A DNA stretch of 21,027 nucleotides. Origin: JALZDI01 sp965653225 (lineage in GTDB: Bacteria; Actinomycetota; Actinomycetes; Propionibacteriales; Nocardioidaceae). The DNA lies in contig CBFGZI010000059.1 of NCBI GenBank assembly GCA_965653225.1, forward strand, positions 1 to 21,027, given 5' to 3'. Under the pieces are notes generated by a model. That model worked only from the letters and a program-made list of their open reading frames with translations. It did no database searches and was not told where the DNA came from. How positions within the stretch are numbered: the stretch's first letter is position 1; each line of letters opens with the position of its first letter. Position numbers and translations under genes: made by a program. Positions 6,826-14,393 of this stretch are shown here, piece by piece.

Positions 6826-8531
6826 CGCTGACGGCCCGGGAGGAGCGGGCCCGGCCAGCGGCCGGCGGACGCTACAAGTGGCTGGCGCTGTCGAACACCA
6901 CGATGGGCGTGTTCATGTCGGGCCTCGACGGCTCGATCGTGATCATCTCGTTGCCGGCGATCTTCAACGGCATCCATCTGGACCCACTCGCGCCGGGAAA
7001 CGTCGCGTTCCTGCTCTGGATGATCATGGGCTACCGGCTGGTGCAGGCGGTCTTCGTGGTCACCCTCGGCCGGCTCGGCGACATCTTCGGCCGGGTGCGG
7101 AGCTACAACGCGGGCTTCGCGGTCTTCACCGTAGCGTCGGTGCTGCTGTCCGTCGACCCGTACCACGGCACGTCCGGAGCGCTGTGGTTGATCGGCTGGC
7201 GCACCCTGCAGGCGATCGGCGGCTCGATGCTCACCGCGAGCTCCGCGGCCATCCTCACCGACGCCTTCCCCGCCGAGCAGCGCGGCCTGGCGCTAGGGGT
7301 GAACCAGATCGCCGCCATCGCCGGACAGTTCATCGGCCTGCTGGCCGGCGGGCTGCTGGCGGTGTACGACTGGCGCGCGGTCTTCTGGGTGAACGTCCCC
7401 GTCGGTGTGGTCGGGACGGTGTGGGCCTACCGGGTGCTGCGCGACAACGGCGAGCGGCATCCCGCCCGGATCGACTGGTGGGGGAACCTGACCTTCGCCG
7501 TCGGTCTTTCGGCGTTGCTGGTCGCCGTCACCGAAGGGATCCAGCCTGCGGACGGACACACGATGAGCTGGACGACGCCAGGCGTCTGGGGTCTGCTGCT
7601 CGCCGGTGTCGCGTTACTCGTTGCCTTCGTCGTGATCGAGGGGCGGGTGGCCCATCCGATGTTCGACCGGGCGCTGTTCCGGATCCAGGCGTTCTCGGCC
7701 GGCAACGCCGCCGGGCTGGTGGCGTCCCTCGGCCGCGGCGGCCTGCAGTTCGTGCTGATCATCTGGCTGCAGGGGATCTGGCTGCCCTTGCACGGCTACG
7801 ACTACAGCGCGACCCCGCTGTGGGCCGGCATCTACATGCTGCCCATGACGGTCTCGTTCCTGGTCACCGGCCCGGTGGCCGGCTGGCTGTCGGACAGGTA
7901 CGGCGCCCGGGGGCTGTCCACCTTAGGGATGCTGGTGTTCGCGGCCAGCTTCGTCGGCCTGCTCCTGTTGCCGGTGAACTTTCCCTACTGGGCCTTCGCA
8001 CTGCTGATCGTGGTCAACGGGCTCGGCGTGGGTATCTTCAGCTCGCCCAACTCCTCGGCGATCATGGGCAGCGTCCCGGCGCGCCACCGAGGTGCTGCCT
8101 CCGGCATGCGGGCCACGTTCCAGAACTCCGGTACGGCGCTGTCCATCGGGATCTTCTTCTCGCTGATGATCGCCGGGCTGGCAACCACGCTGCCCGAGCA
8201 TCTCTACCAGGGCCTCACCGCGCATGGCGTGCCCTCTGGCGTCGCCCGCCAGGCCGGCCAGCTCCCGCCGGTCGCGTCACTGTTCTCCGCGGTGCTCGGC
8301 GAGAACCCGGTCGCCCACCTCCTGCGCGGCACCGGCGCACTGGCCGGGCTTGACCACGCCGACCGGCAGGCCCTGACCGGCCACACGTTCTTCCCGCAGC
8401 TGATCGCCGAGCCGTTCCAGCACGGACTGGTGATCGTCTTCGCCGCGGCAGCCGCACTGTCGGTGCTGGCGGCCGCCGCCTCCTTCATGCGTGGCGGGAC
8501 CACCCCGGTCGAGGCCACGACGAGGCGGTGA
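6822..8531 (+). CDS. MFS exporter, DHA2 family (14 TMS, EmrB/QacA type)
   Basis: A 569-residue polytopic membrane protein. Motif D1 SGLDGSIVIISLPAI is near residues 33-47, motif A GRLGDIFGR near 85-93, a GWRTLQAIGGSM motif B region near 126-137, motif C-like GQFIGLLAGGLLA near 168-180, DWRAVFWVNVPVG near 184-196, and a second motif A-like GWLSDRYGARG near 351-361. The length and number of hydrophobic segments fit the 14-helix proton-coupled drug exporters. A hydrophilic extracytoplasmic loop of about 70 residues lies before the last helix (residues about 460-530). The GTG start overlaps the MarR stop, so expression follows the repressor. The substrate cannot be predicted beyond a hydrophobic or cationic small molecule. 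Confidence 0.93.
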   Translation: MTLTAREERARPAAGGRYKWLALSNTTMGVFMSGLDGSIVIISLPAIFNGIHLDPLAPGNVAFLLWMIMGYRLVQAVFVVTLGRLGDIFGRVRSYNAGFAVFTVASVLLSVDPYHGTSGALWLIGWRTLQAIGGSMLTASSAAILTDAFPAEQRGLALGVNQIAAIAGQFIGLLAGGLLAVYDWRAVFWVNVPVGVVGTVWAYRVLRDNGERHPARIDWWGNLTFAVGLSALLVAVTEGIQPADGHTMSWTTPGVWGLLLAGVALLVAFVVIEGRVAHPMFDRALFRIQAFSAGNAAGLVASLGRGGLQFVLIIWLQGIWLPLHGYDYSATPLWAGIYMLPMTVSFLVTGPVAGWLSDRYGARGLSTLGMLVFAASFVGLLLLPVNFPYWAFALLIVVNGLGVGIFSSPNSSAIMGSVPARHRGAASGMRATFQNSGTALSIGIFFSLMIAGLATTLPEHLYQGLTAHGVPSGVARQAGQLPPVASLFSAVLGENPVAHLLRGTGALAGLDHADRQALTGHTFFPQLIAEPFQHGLVIVFAAAAALSVLAAAASFMRGGTTPVEATTRR

Positions 8532-8859
8532 CCTCCCTCGAGGCCGAGCCCGCTGATGCGGAGAGCGATGTGCTGGTGACGCTGCGAAGTCGGGTGTTGA
8601 CGTTGTGTTTGCGGCGTTCCCGGATCATTCCTACGTGAGCACCTAGCCACACAGGCCTGAGTCTCGGCGGGCACATCGGTGGTTGTTTCCTGCTGTGTCG
8701 TCCGATTGGTGAGGTCCCAGCGTGGTTCTAAGCAGACTGAGCTGCGGGCGGCAGGCCACTGGCCTGCACGCCGGCGACGGCCGCGCGACGAGGACGTCAC
8801 GGGACACGGCCGAGGTTGGGGAGCCCGTCCGACTGATCCTGCCGGACTGAGGTGTCCTG
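8532..8859 (+). other. 328-base gap upstream of the GGDEF-EAL gene
   Basis: No convincing gene lies here. An open frame starting at 8679 runs into the next gene in the wrong frame and lacks protein-like character. TTGACG (8597-8602) resembles a -35 box, but no -10 is found at 16-19 bases. A strong hairpin sits at 8747-8772. The ribosome binding site GAGGTG lies shortly before the ATG at 8860. The region is long enough for a structured leader, but I could not match it to a known riboswitch, including the c-di-GMP classes. Confidence 0.4.
8747..8772. repeat. strong hairpin / near-perfect dyad
   Basis: GCAGGCCA (8751-8758) and TGGCCTGC (8760-8767) are perfect inverted repeats around one central base. 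GGCG (8747-8750) pairs with CGCC (8769-8772) after one bulged A, giving up to 12 paired positions. It sits about 90 bases before the GGDEF-EAL start. It could be an attenuator or late terminator for the exporter operon, or a protein-binding dyad. Confidence 0.5.
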
Positions 8860-11184
8860 ATGCGGGGTCTACGAGTTGGAAGCATCGTCCTGGGCTGCGT
8901 GCTGTGCGTCGGCGCAGTCGTCGGGGTCGTCGGTGGCGGCCGCCTCGCCGAGGCGCAGCTGGACCAGTCCCTGACCGCGAGGTCGCTGGAGACCGCGAAG
9001 ACCATGGAGGAGTTCTTCAAGCGGGCTCGCGCGCTCGACCTGATGATCGCGCACTCGCCCACGCTGGAGGAACGCCTCCGGGAACGCATCGGCGACCGCC
9101 CTGCCGGCCGCGCTGCGCCCGGCACGGCGGACACCTCCGTCGCCGGGAACGACCACGCCATCGAGGATTTGCTGACGTACCTGGAGCGCCTCTACCCCGG
9201 CCAGATCGGTGAGGCCGACGTCATCGACCAGGACGGCGAAGAAGTGGTCCGTGTCGTGCGCGGGAATGCCGCCACCCACGGCAGCCTCAAGGACGACGAG
9301 GCGGAGAAGAACTTCTTCCGCCCCGCCCTCGAGATGACGCCCGGTCACGTCTACCAGTCGCGACCGTTCGTGTCCGATGACACCGACGCTTGGGTGATAT
9401 CCAACGCGACCAGGATCCCTACCGGCGCGCCCAGCTCCCCGGCGCTCGCGAACTTCGAGCTCACGGTGGACAGCTTCCGCGTGCAGGCCGAACGCGGGCG
9501 TGGCTCGCTCGAGGTGATGGTCGTCAACCAGGACACCGGCAGGATCATCTTCGAGACCGGACATCCGCAGCCGATCGGGGCGCCCTTGGGTCGGGTCGCG
9601 ACCGATCTGACCCGGCGAGCGGCAGCGCTGGGAGAGCCCAGCGGGGTGATCAGTGTCGGCGGCCGGCGGGCGGCGATCCAGGCCGTGCATACCCGTCGCG
9701 GCAACCAGAACCACTGGCTGGTCGTGGCCAGCGCTCCCGACGCCAGCGCCCCCTGGTCGAGCGGCCCGGCCAAGGGCTCGATCGCGGCAGCCATCGCCGC
9801 GCTGGTGCAGCTGGGCTCGTCCATCATGGGGATTCGCGCCAACCAGCGTGAGCTGCGGCAGCGGGCCAGCACCGATGCCCTGACCGGACTGGCGAACCGT
9901 TCCGTGCTGTACGGCCGGCTGGCCGATGCGCTGGCCCGTCGGCGGGGCCACTCCACGGCCGTGCTGATGCTGCTGGACCTGAACGGGTTCAAGGAGGTCA
10001 ACGACACCCTCGGCCACCATCACGGCGACGTGCTGCTGACAGAGGTCGGGCAGCGGATCTCGTCATCGCTGCGTACCACGGACCTGGCGGCTCGACTGGG
10101 CGGCGACGAGTTCGGGCTGCTGATCGAGAACATCGAGCACGGCAGCACCGACATCGAGGCCGTGGTGAGCCGGGTGCTGTCGGTGATCCGGCGTCCGTAC
10201 CTGCTCGACGGGGTGGGGGTTCACGTCGACGCGAGTGTCGGCATCGCCATCTTGCACGAGCACGGCGACACCCCCGAGCTGCTGCTGCAGCGCGCAGACG
10301 TGGCCATGTACCAGGCCAAGAACTCCGGTGCCGGCCACGTGATCTACGACCCGGAGACCGACCCGCACAGCGCACGCCGCCTGAGCCTGACGGCCGGCCT
10401 CCTCGAGGCCATCGAGCAACGGCAGATCACCCTGCACTACCAGGCGAAGCACGACGTCCGCACGCGCAGCGTCGTCGGTGCAGAGGCGCTCATCCGGTGG
10501 ACACACCCCACACTGGGGCCGTTGTACCCGGCAGAGTTCATTCCCGTCGCGGAGAAGACCGGGCTGATCCGCCTGCTGACGGAGGCTGTGCTCGACCAGG
10601 CCCTCGCGCAGTGCCGCGAATGGCTCGACCAGGGGCGGCACATCCCCGTCGCGGTCAACTGCTCGGCGGTCGACCTGGTCGACGACCGGCTCGTCCAGCA
10701 GGTAGCGGACCGTCTGGTCGCTCACGACGTGCCCGCGTCCATGCTGCAGCTGGAGATCACCGAGAGCGCGATCATGCTCGACCCGGCTCGCGCGACGGAG
10801 GTCCTCAACCGTCTACACCACATGGGTGTGGGTCTCGCCATCGATGACTACGGCAGCGGGTACACATCCCTGACGTATCTCAAGCAGCTGCCCGTCTCCG
10901 AGCTCAAGATCGACAAGGAGTTCGTCTCTGGCGTCACCCTCGGCGGGGCGGACGCCATGATCGTCACCTCGACGATCGAGCTTGGGCACAGCCTGGGCAT
11001 GCGCGTCGTGGCCGAAGGCGTGGAGAACCAGCATGTGCTCAACTACCTGCGCAACGCCAACTGCGACATCGTGCAGGGCTATCACCTCTGCAGGCCGGCC
11101 CCGGCCGACGAGTTCACCAAGTGCCTGGACGACAACCCCGACCTGTCATACCCGGACAAGGCACCGGAGGACGTCACGCCCTGA
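8860..11184 (+). CDS. membrane-bound GGDEF-EAL c-di-GMP enzyme with extracytoplasmic sensor
   Basis: A 774-residue protein. There is an N-terminal membrane helix (about 6-28), an extracytoplasmic sensor of about 280 residues with a dCache-like size and arrangement, a second helix (about 305-328), then a GGDEF domain (about 338-500) and an EAL domain (about 515-760). The cyclase signature GGDEF (414-418) is intact, and RTTD (405-408) five residues upstream is a complete inhibitory I-site. The EAL motif (542-544), N600, E632, the DD pair at 662-663, the SELKID lysine and AEGVE (718-722) are all kept. It can therefore in principle both make and degrade cyclic di-GMP, with the sensor choosing. 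The ATG has a GAGGTG site upstream. The signal sensed is unknown. The next gene starts 26 bases downstream and may be co-transcribed. Confidence 0.94.
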   Translation: MRGLRVGSIVLGCVLCVGAVVGVVGGGRLAEAQLDQSLTARSLETAKTMEEFFKRARALDLMIAHSPTLEERLRERIGDRPAGRAAPGTADTSVAGNDHAIEDLLTYLERLYPGQIGEADVIDQDGEEVVRVVRGNAATHGSLKDDEAEKNFFRPALEMTPGHVYQSRPFVSDDTDAWVISNATRIPTGAPSSPALANFELTVDSFRVQAERGRGSLEVMVVNQDTGRIIFETGHPQPIGAPLGRVATDLTRRAAALGEPSGVISVGGRRAAIQAVHTRRGNQNHWLVVASAPDASAPWSSGPAKGSIAAAIAALVQLGSSIMGIRANQRELRQRASTDALTGLANRSVLYGRLADALARRRGHSTAVLMLLDLNGFKEVNDTLGHHHGDVLLTEVGQRISSSLRTTDLAARLGGDEFGLLIENIEHGSTDIEAVVSRVLSVIRRPYLLDGVGVHVDASVGIAILHEHGDTPELLLQRADVAMYQAKNSGAGHVIYDPETDPHSARRLSLTAGLLEAIEQRQITLHYQAKHDVRTRSVVGAEALIRWTHPTLGPLYPAEFIPVAEKTGLIRLLTEAVLDQALAQCREWLDQGRHIPVAVNCSAVDLVDDRLVQQVADRLVAHDVPASMLQLEITESAIMLDPARATEVLNRLHHMGVGLAIDDYGSGYTSLTYLKQLPVSELKIDKEFVSGVTLGGADAMIVTSTIELGHSLGMRVVAEGVENQHVLNYLRNANCDIVQGYHLCRPAPADEFTKCLDDNPDLSYPDKAPEDVTP

Positions 11185-11210
11185 GAACGTTGCAGACTGA
11201 GGGCGTGACC

Positions 11211-11969
11211 GTGCACGAGCGCTTCGACGATCCCCGAGTGGCCGTTGTCACCGGAGCAGGCTCCGGAGTGGGCAAGGCCATTGCGACCGCGCTGCTGGCA
11301 GACGGCTTCCGGGTCGCGCTGCTGGGCCGGCGCAGGCAGCCGCTGGAGGAGGTCAGTGACAGCGCTGCCTCTCGCGCGCTGGTGGTTCCGACCGACGTGA
11401 CGGATGCCGACGAGGTGACCGCCGCCTTCGACGCGGTCGTAGCGGCGTGGGGGCGGGTCGACGTGCTGGTTAACAACGCCGGCGTCTTCGGTCCTTCTGG
11501 TGATCCCGACGAGATCCCTCTCGACGACTGGCGTCGAACGGTGGACACCAATCTCACCGGCACGTTCCTGTGTGCCCGCGCGGCGTTCGGCCTGATGAGG
11601 CGACAGCAACCGCCTGGTGGACGGATCATCAACAACGGGTCGATCTCCGCGCAGGTGCCTCGACCGAAGAGCATCGCCTACACCGCGACGAAGCACGCGG
11701 TCACCGGTCTGACCCGGTCGCTTGCCCTCGACGGCCGGCCGTACGACATCGCCTGCAGCCAGATCGACATCGGCAACGCGCTCACCGAGATGACCGCAGG
11801 TATCGCGGAGTCGGCGCTGCAGGCCGACGGGTCGACCAGGCCCGAGCCGACTTTCGACCCGCTCCATGCCGCCGAGGCGGTGCTACAGATCGCCAGGCTT
11901 CCGCTCGGCGTGAGCGTGCCCTTCCTCACCATCGCGGCGACGGGAATGCCCTACCTCGGCCGCGGGTGA
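11211..11969 (+). CDS. short-chain dehydrogenase/reductase (classical SDR)
   Basis: A 252-residue Rossmann-fold oxidoreductase. The cofactor loop TGAGSGVG spans residues 14-21, DVT occurs near 63-65, NNAG is at 88-91, the catalytic serine is S144 in NGSISA, and YTATK (157-161) supplies the catalytic tyrosine and lysine. The length is normal for the family. GLLGRRRQ after the second strand, with arginines rather than an acidic residue, hints at NADP(H) preference. GTG 11211 is chosen because GAGGG lies seven bases upstream; GTG 11205 (two codons longer) is an alternative. It follows the GGDEF-EAL gene by 26 bases and converges on the DUF899 gene. The substrate is unknown. Confidence 0.92.
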   Translation: MHERFDDPRVAVVTGAGSGVGKAIATALLADGFRVALLGRRRQPLEEVSDSAASRALVVPTDVTDADEVTAAFDAVVAAWGRVDVLVNNAGVFGPSGDPDEIPLDDWRRTVDTNLTGTFLCARAAFGLMRRQQPPGGRIINNGSISAQVPRPKSIAYTATKHAVTGLTRSLALDGRPYDIACSQIDIGNALTEMTAGIAESALQADGSTRPEPTFDPLHAAEAVLQIARLPLGVSVPFLTIAATGMPYLGRG

Positions 11970-12015
11970 GCGGCGCCTGCCGGTGCCTCGGGCCAGGACG
12001 CCGGTCTCAGCCTGG

Positions 12016-12699
12016 TCAAGCTTCATCGCCGTAGCGGGCGAAGCTCTCCGAGCCCCACCAGTGGCTGTAGGTGGGTGCCTGCGGCCATCCCTCCGGGACG
12101 TCCTGCCACTCCTCCTGCCGACCGTAGGGGAGCAGGTCGAGCAGCGGGAACGTGTGGCTCAGCTGCTCGGTGCCGCGGCCGTCCGTGTGCCAGGTCCGGT
12201 AGACGGTGTCGCCGTCGCGCAGGAACACGTTGACCGCGAACCCGCCCCCGGGCGGCGCTCCCATGTCGCTGCCGAAGGCGCTGCCGGCCGTGGAGTACCA
12301 GTCCATGGCGTTGCCGACCCGCCTCTTGTAGGCCAGCGCCTCCTCGATCGCCCCCTGGGTGACGATGACGAAGCGGGCGTCGTACTCGTCGAGGAACTCC
12401 AGCTTCCAGAACTGCGAGGTGAAGCCCGTGCAGCCCGGGCACTGCCACGTCTCTCCGGGGCTCCACATGTGGTGGTAGACGATCAGCTGCGCCTTCCCGT
12501 CGAACACGTCGACGAGTCGGATGGGCCCGGCCGGACCCTGCAGGGTGTAGTCGGGCAGCTGCACCATCGGCAGCCGTCGTCGCTGCGCGGCGATGGCGTC
12601 GAGCTCCTTGGTGGCAGCCTTCTCCCGGGCGCGCAGCTCGTCGAGCTGGCGGCGCCAGGTGGGCTCGTCGACAACCGGAGGCACGGCCTTGGTGGTCAC
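12016..12699 (-). CDS. DUF899 family thioredoxin-like protein
   Basis: A 227-residue protein of the DUF899 (thioredoxin-like) family. It opens VTTKAVPPVVDEPTWRRQLD, then has the REKAATKELDAIAAQRRRLPMV block, LVDVFDGKAQLIVYHHMW, a CPGC motif (family cysteine pair, about residues 98-101), a RFVIVTQGAIEEALAYKRR helix, and a C-terminal PLLDLLPYGRQE...HWW region. The CxxC could be redox active, but the family's function is not established. GTG 12699 is chosen because family similarity starts there and AGGAGAG lies upstream. An in-frame ATG at 12783 with its own excellent ribosome binding site would add 28 residues. The gene lies 146 bases downstream of the decarboxylase on the same strand and converges on the SDR. 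Confidence 0.87.
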   Translation of the reverse strand: MTTKAVPPVVDEPTWRRQLDELRAREKAATKELDAIAAQRRRLPMVQLPDYTLQGPAGPIRLVDVFDGKAQLIVYHHMWSPGETWQCPGCTGFTSQFWKLEFLDEYDARFVIVTQGAIEEALAYKRRVGNAMDWYSTAGSAFGSDMGAPPGGGFAVNVFLRDGDTVYRTWHTDGRGTEQLSHTFPLLDLLPYGRQEEWQDVPEGWPQAPTYSHWWGSESFARYGDEA

Positions 12700-12780
12700 G
12701 TGGCATCTCTCCTCACTGAGGCTGGTTGCGTGCCGGTACAGCACCTCGTAACCATGCAGACACGGCACGGGCGCGAAACT

Positions 12781-12810
12781 CATCGGCGTCCTTTCTCCGC
12801 GGCGATCGCC
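12781..12810 (-). promoter_or_regulatory. alternative start with strong RBS and a 10-bp palindrome upstream of DUF899
   Basis: On the minus strand an AAGGA-type ribosome binding site (within GGAGAAAGGAC) stands five bases before ATG 12783, in frame with DUF899. A perfect palindrome GGCGATCGCC lies at 12801-12810, just upstream. This may mark a separate transcription or translation start, a short leader peptide fused in frame, or an operator for the DUF899 gene. Confidence 0.4.
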
Positions 12811-12845
12811 GAAAGCCTCACCGGTGGCGGAGCCGCGCTCGGGCG

Positions 12846-14246
12846 TCAGTCCGACGAGGCGGCGGCGAGCACCTCGTCGACGACCGCATCGACATCGGCG
12901 TCGGTGGTGCGGTGGTTGGTGAGGCACGCGCGCAGCACGAAGCTCCCGTCCACAGTGGCGTTGGACAGGTACACCCGCCCTCGCCGGTTTACCCGGTCGA
13001 GAATCTCCGCGTTGGTCTTGTCGAGGGAGGCCGGGTCGCCGTCGGTGCAGCGGAAGCAGACGGCCGACAGCGGGACCTCGGCGAGGCGTTCGAGGCGCGG
13101 CTCCGCGTCGACCAGGTCGGCCAGCCGGCGGGCCTGCCTGATGTTGCCGGCGATGGACTCTCGGAATGCTGCGATGCCGTGGTAGCGCAGGGAGAGCCAC
13201 AGCTTGAGGGCGCGTACCCGCCGGGAGAGCTCGATCGTCTCCTCGAAGAACACCTGTCCCTCGACCGGGTCCGCGCTCAGCGATGCGGCGTAGTCGTCGG
13301 TGAGCGAGAAGGTGCGGCGCGCCGCAACTGCGTCGCGGTAGAGCAGCACACTGCAGTCCAGCGGCTGGTAGAGCCACTTGTGCGCGTCGAGCGACAGCGA
13401 GTCGACGTCACCGAGCCCTCGGAAGAGGTCGGGCTCGGCCATGGCCGCCGCTGCGCCGTACGCCCCGTCCACGTGCACCCACAGGTCCTCGTCCCGGGCG
13501 ACCTCGACGATTTCCGCGATCGGGTCGACCGAGCCGGTGACGATCGTTCCGGCGCTGGCGACCACCGCGATCGGCGTACGTCCGGCGGCACGGTCTGACG
13601 AGACCGCGTCGCGCAACGCGGCCGGATCCAGGCGGTGGCCGGCATCGGCGGGCAGCAGACGCAGACCGTCACGGCCCAGCCCGAGCAGGGCGACAGCCTT
13701 GCCCATGGACATGTGCACCTCGCGGGAGGCATAGACGACGCCGCCGGTCACACCGGTCTCGTTGGCGGGTGCTTTCGCCTCACGGGCCATCGCCAGGCCC
13801 ATCAGGTTGGCCAGCGACCCGCCGCTGGTCAGCGTGCCCGAGAAGCCGTGACAGCCCAGCGCCTCTGCCAGCCACCCGACCACGGTGCGTTCGATGACCG
13901 CTGTCGCGGGGCCGGACCGCCAGGCGGTCGCGTTCTGGTTGATGACGGAGGCGAAGAAGTCACCGAGTGCGGCCACCGGCTCCCCGGATCCCATCACGTA
14001 GCCGAAGAAGCGACCGTTGCCGACGCGGCTGTGCTGTGCCACCTCGCCCAGCGCGTCCAGCGCAGCCGGTCCCATGCCGTGCTCGGGGACCGGGCCGCCG
14101 AAAAGCGCGAGGCTTTCCGACCCGGTGGTGGGGGGTCGGATCGGTGTCGAGTCGAGGCCGCGCAGGTATCGGCCCGCCTCCTCGCCCACCCGAGCCAGGA
14201 GCGCCGCGAAGTCGTCGGGGGAGAGGTCGAGCGGTTGCGATGACAT
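12846..14246 (-). CDS. PLP-dependent decarboxylase (group II, amino-acid decarboxylase-like)
   Basis: A 466-residue fold-type I PLP enzyme. Landmarks are GNGRFFGYVMGSGEP near the N-terminus, TSGGSLANLMGL (phosphate and substrate loop), HMSMGKAVALLG, the PLP-ring aspartate D260 in HVDGAYG, and the Schiff-base lysine K290 in DAHKWLY. The C-terminal NATVDGSFVLRACLTNHRTT block is typical of the group that includes aromatic-amino-acid and diaminobutyrate decarboxylases. It should decarboxylate an L-amino acid to the amine; the substrate is not clear from motifs. ATG 14246 is preferred, although its ribosome binding site is weak. A GTG 39 bases upstream is possible. The gene is divergent from the secreted propeller protein and precedes DUF899 on the same strand. 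Confidence 0.92.
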   Translation of the reverse strand: MSSQPLDLSPDDFAALLARVGEEAGRYLRGLDSTPIRPPTTGSESLALFGGPVPEHGMGPAALDALGEVAQHSRVGNGRFFGYVMGSGEPVAALGDFFASVINQNATAWRSGPATAVIERTVVGWLAEALGCHGFSGTLTSGGSLANLMGLAMAREAKAPANETGVTGGVVYASREVHMSMGKAVALLGLGRDGLRLLPADAGHRLDPAALRDAVSSDRAAGRTPIAVVASAGTIVTGSVDPIAEIVEVARDEDLWVHVDGAYGAAAAMAEPDLFRGLGDVDSLSLDAHKWLYQPLDCSVLLYRDAVAARRTFSLTDDYAASLSADPVEGQVFFEETIELSRRVRALKLWLSLRYHGIAAFRESIAGNIRQARRLADLVDAEPRLERLAEVPLSAVCFRCTDGDPASLDKTNAEILDRVNRRGRVYLSNATVDGSFVLRACLTNHRTTDADVDAVVDEVLAAASSD

Positions 14247-14393
14247 GACCGGAGTCTGCCCTGGTGGCGCCCTGCAAGGCGACACACCTTGGCCGCGTTC
14301 GTCGTGACCATCGAGGCTGCGCCGCAGGCGGGCGCCGTGACCTGGCGCACGTCGGCTCGTTGGCCCTGGTACGGCGATGCGAGGAGGTGCCAG

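Noticed and set aside
8532..8859. A c-di-GMP riboswitch before the GGDEF-EAL gene
   Set aside because: The hairpin present does not show the conserved GEMM core features that I could recognise; only a plain stem is supported.
8679..9212. A 177-codon plus-strand frame before and into the GGDEF-EAL gene
   Set aside because: It overlaps the start of a clearly real gene in another frame, and its product is Arg/Gly-rich without motifs.
12700..13377. Upstream extension of the DUF899 frame to 13377
   Set aside because: The frame is open only because it is an alternative frame of the GC-rich decarboxylase gene. Similarity to DUF899 begins at GTG 12699.
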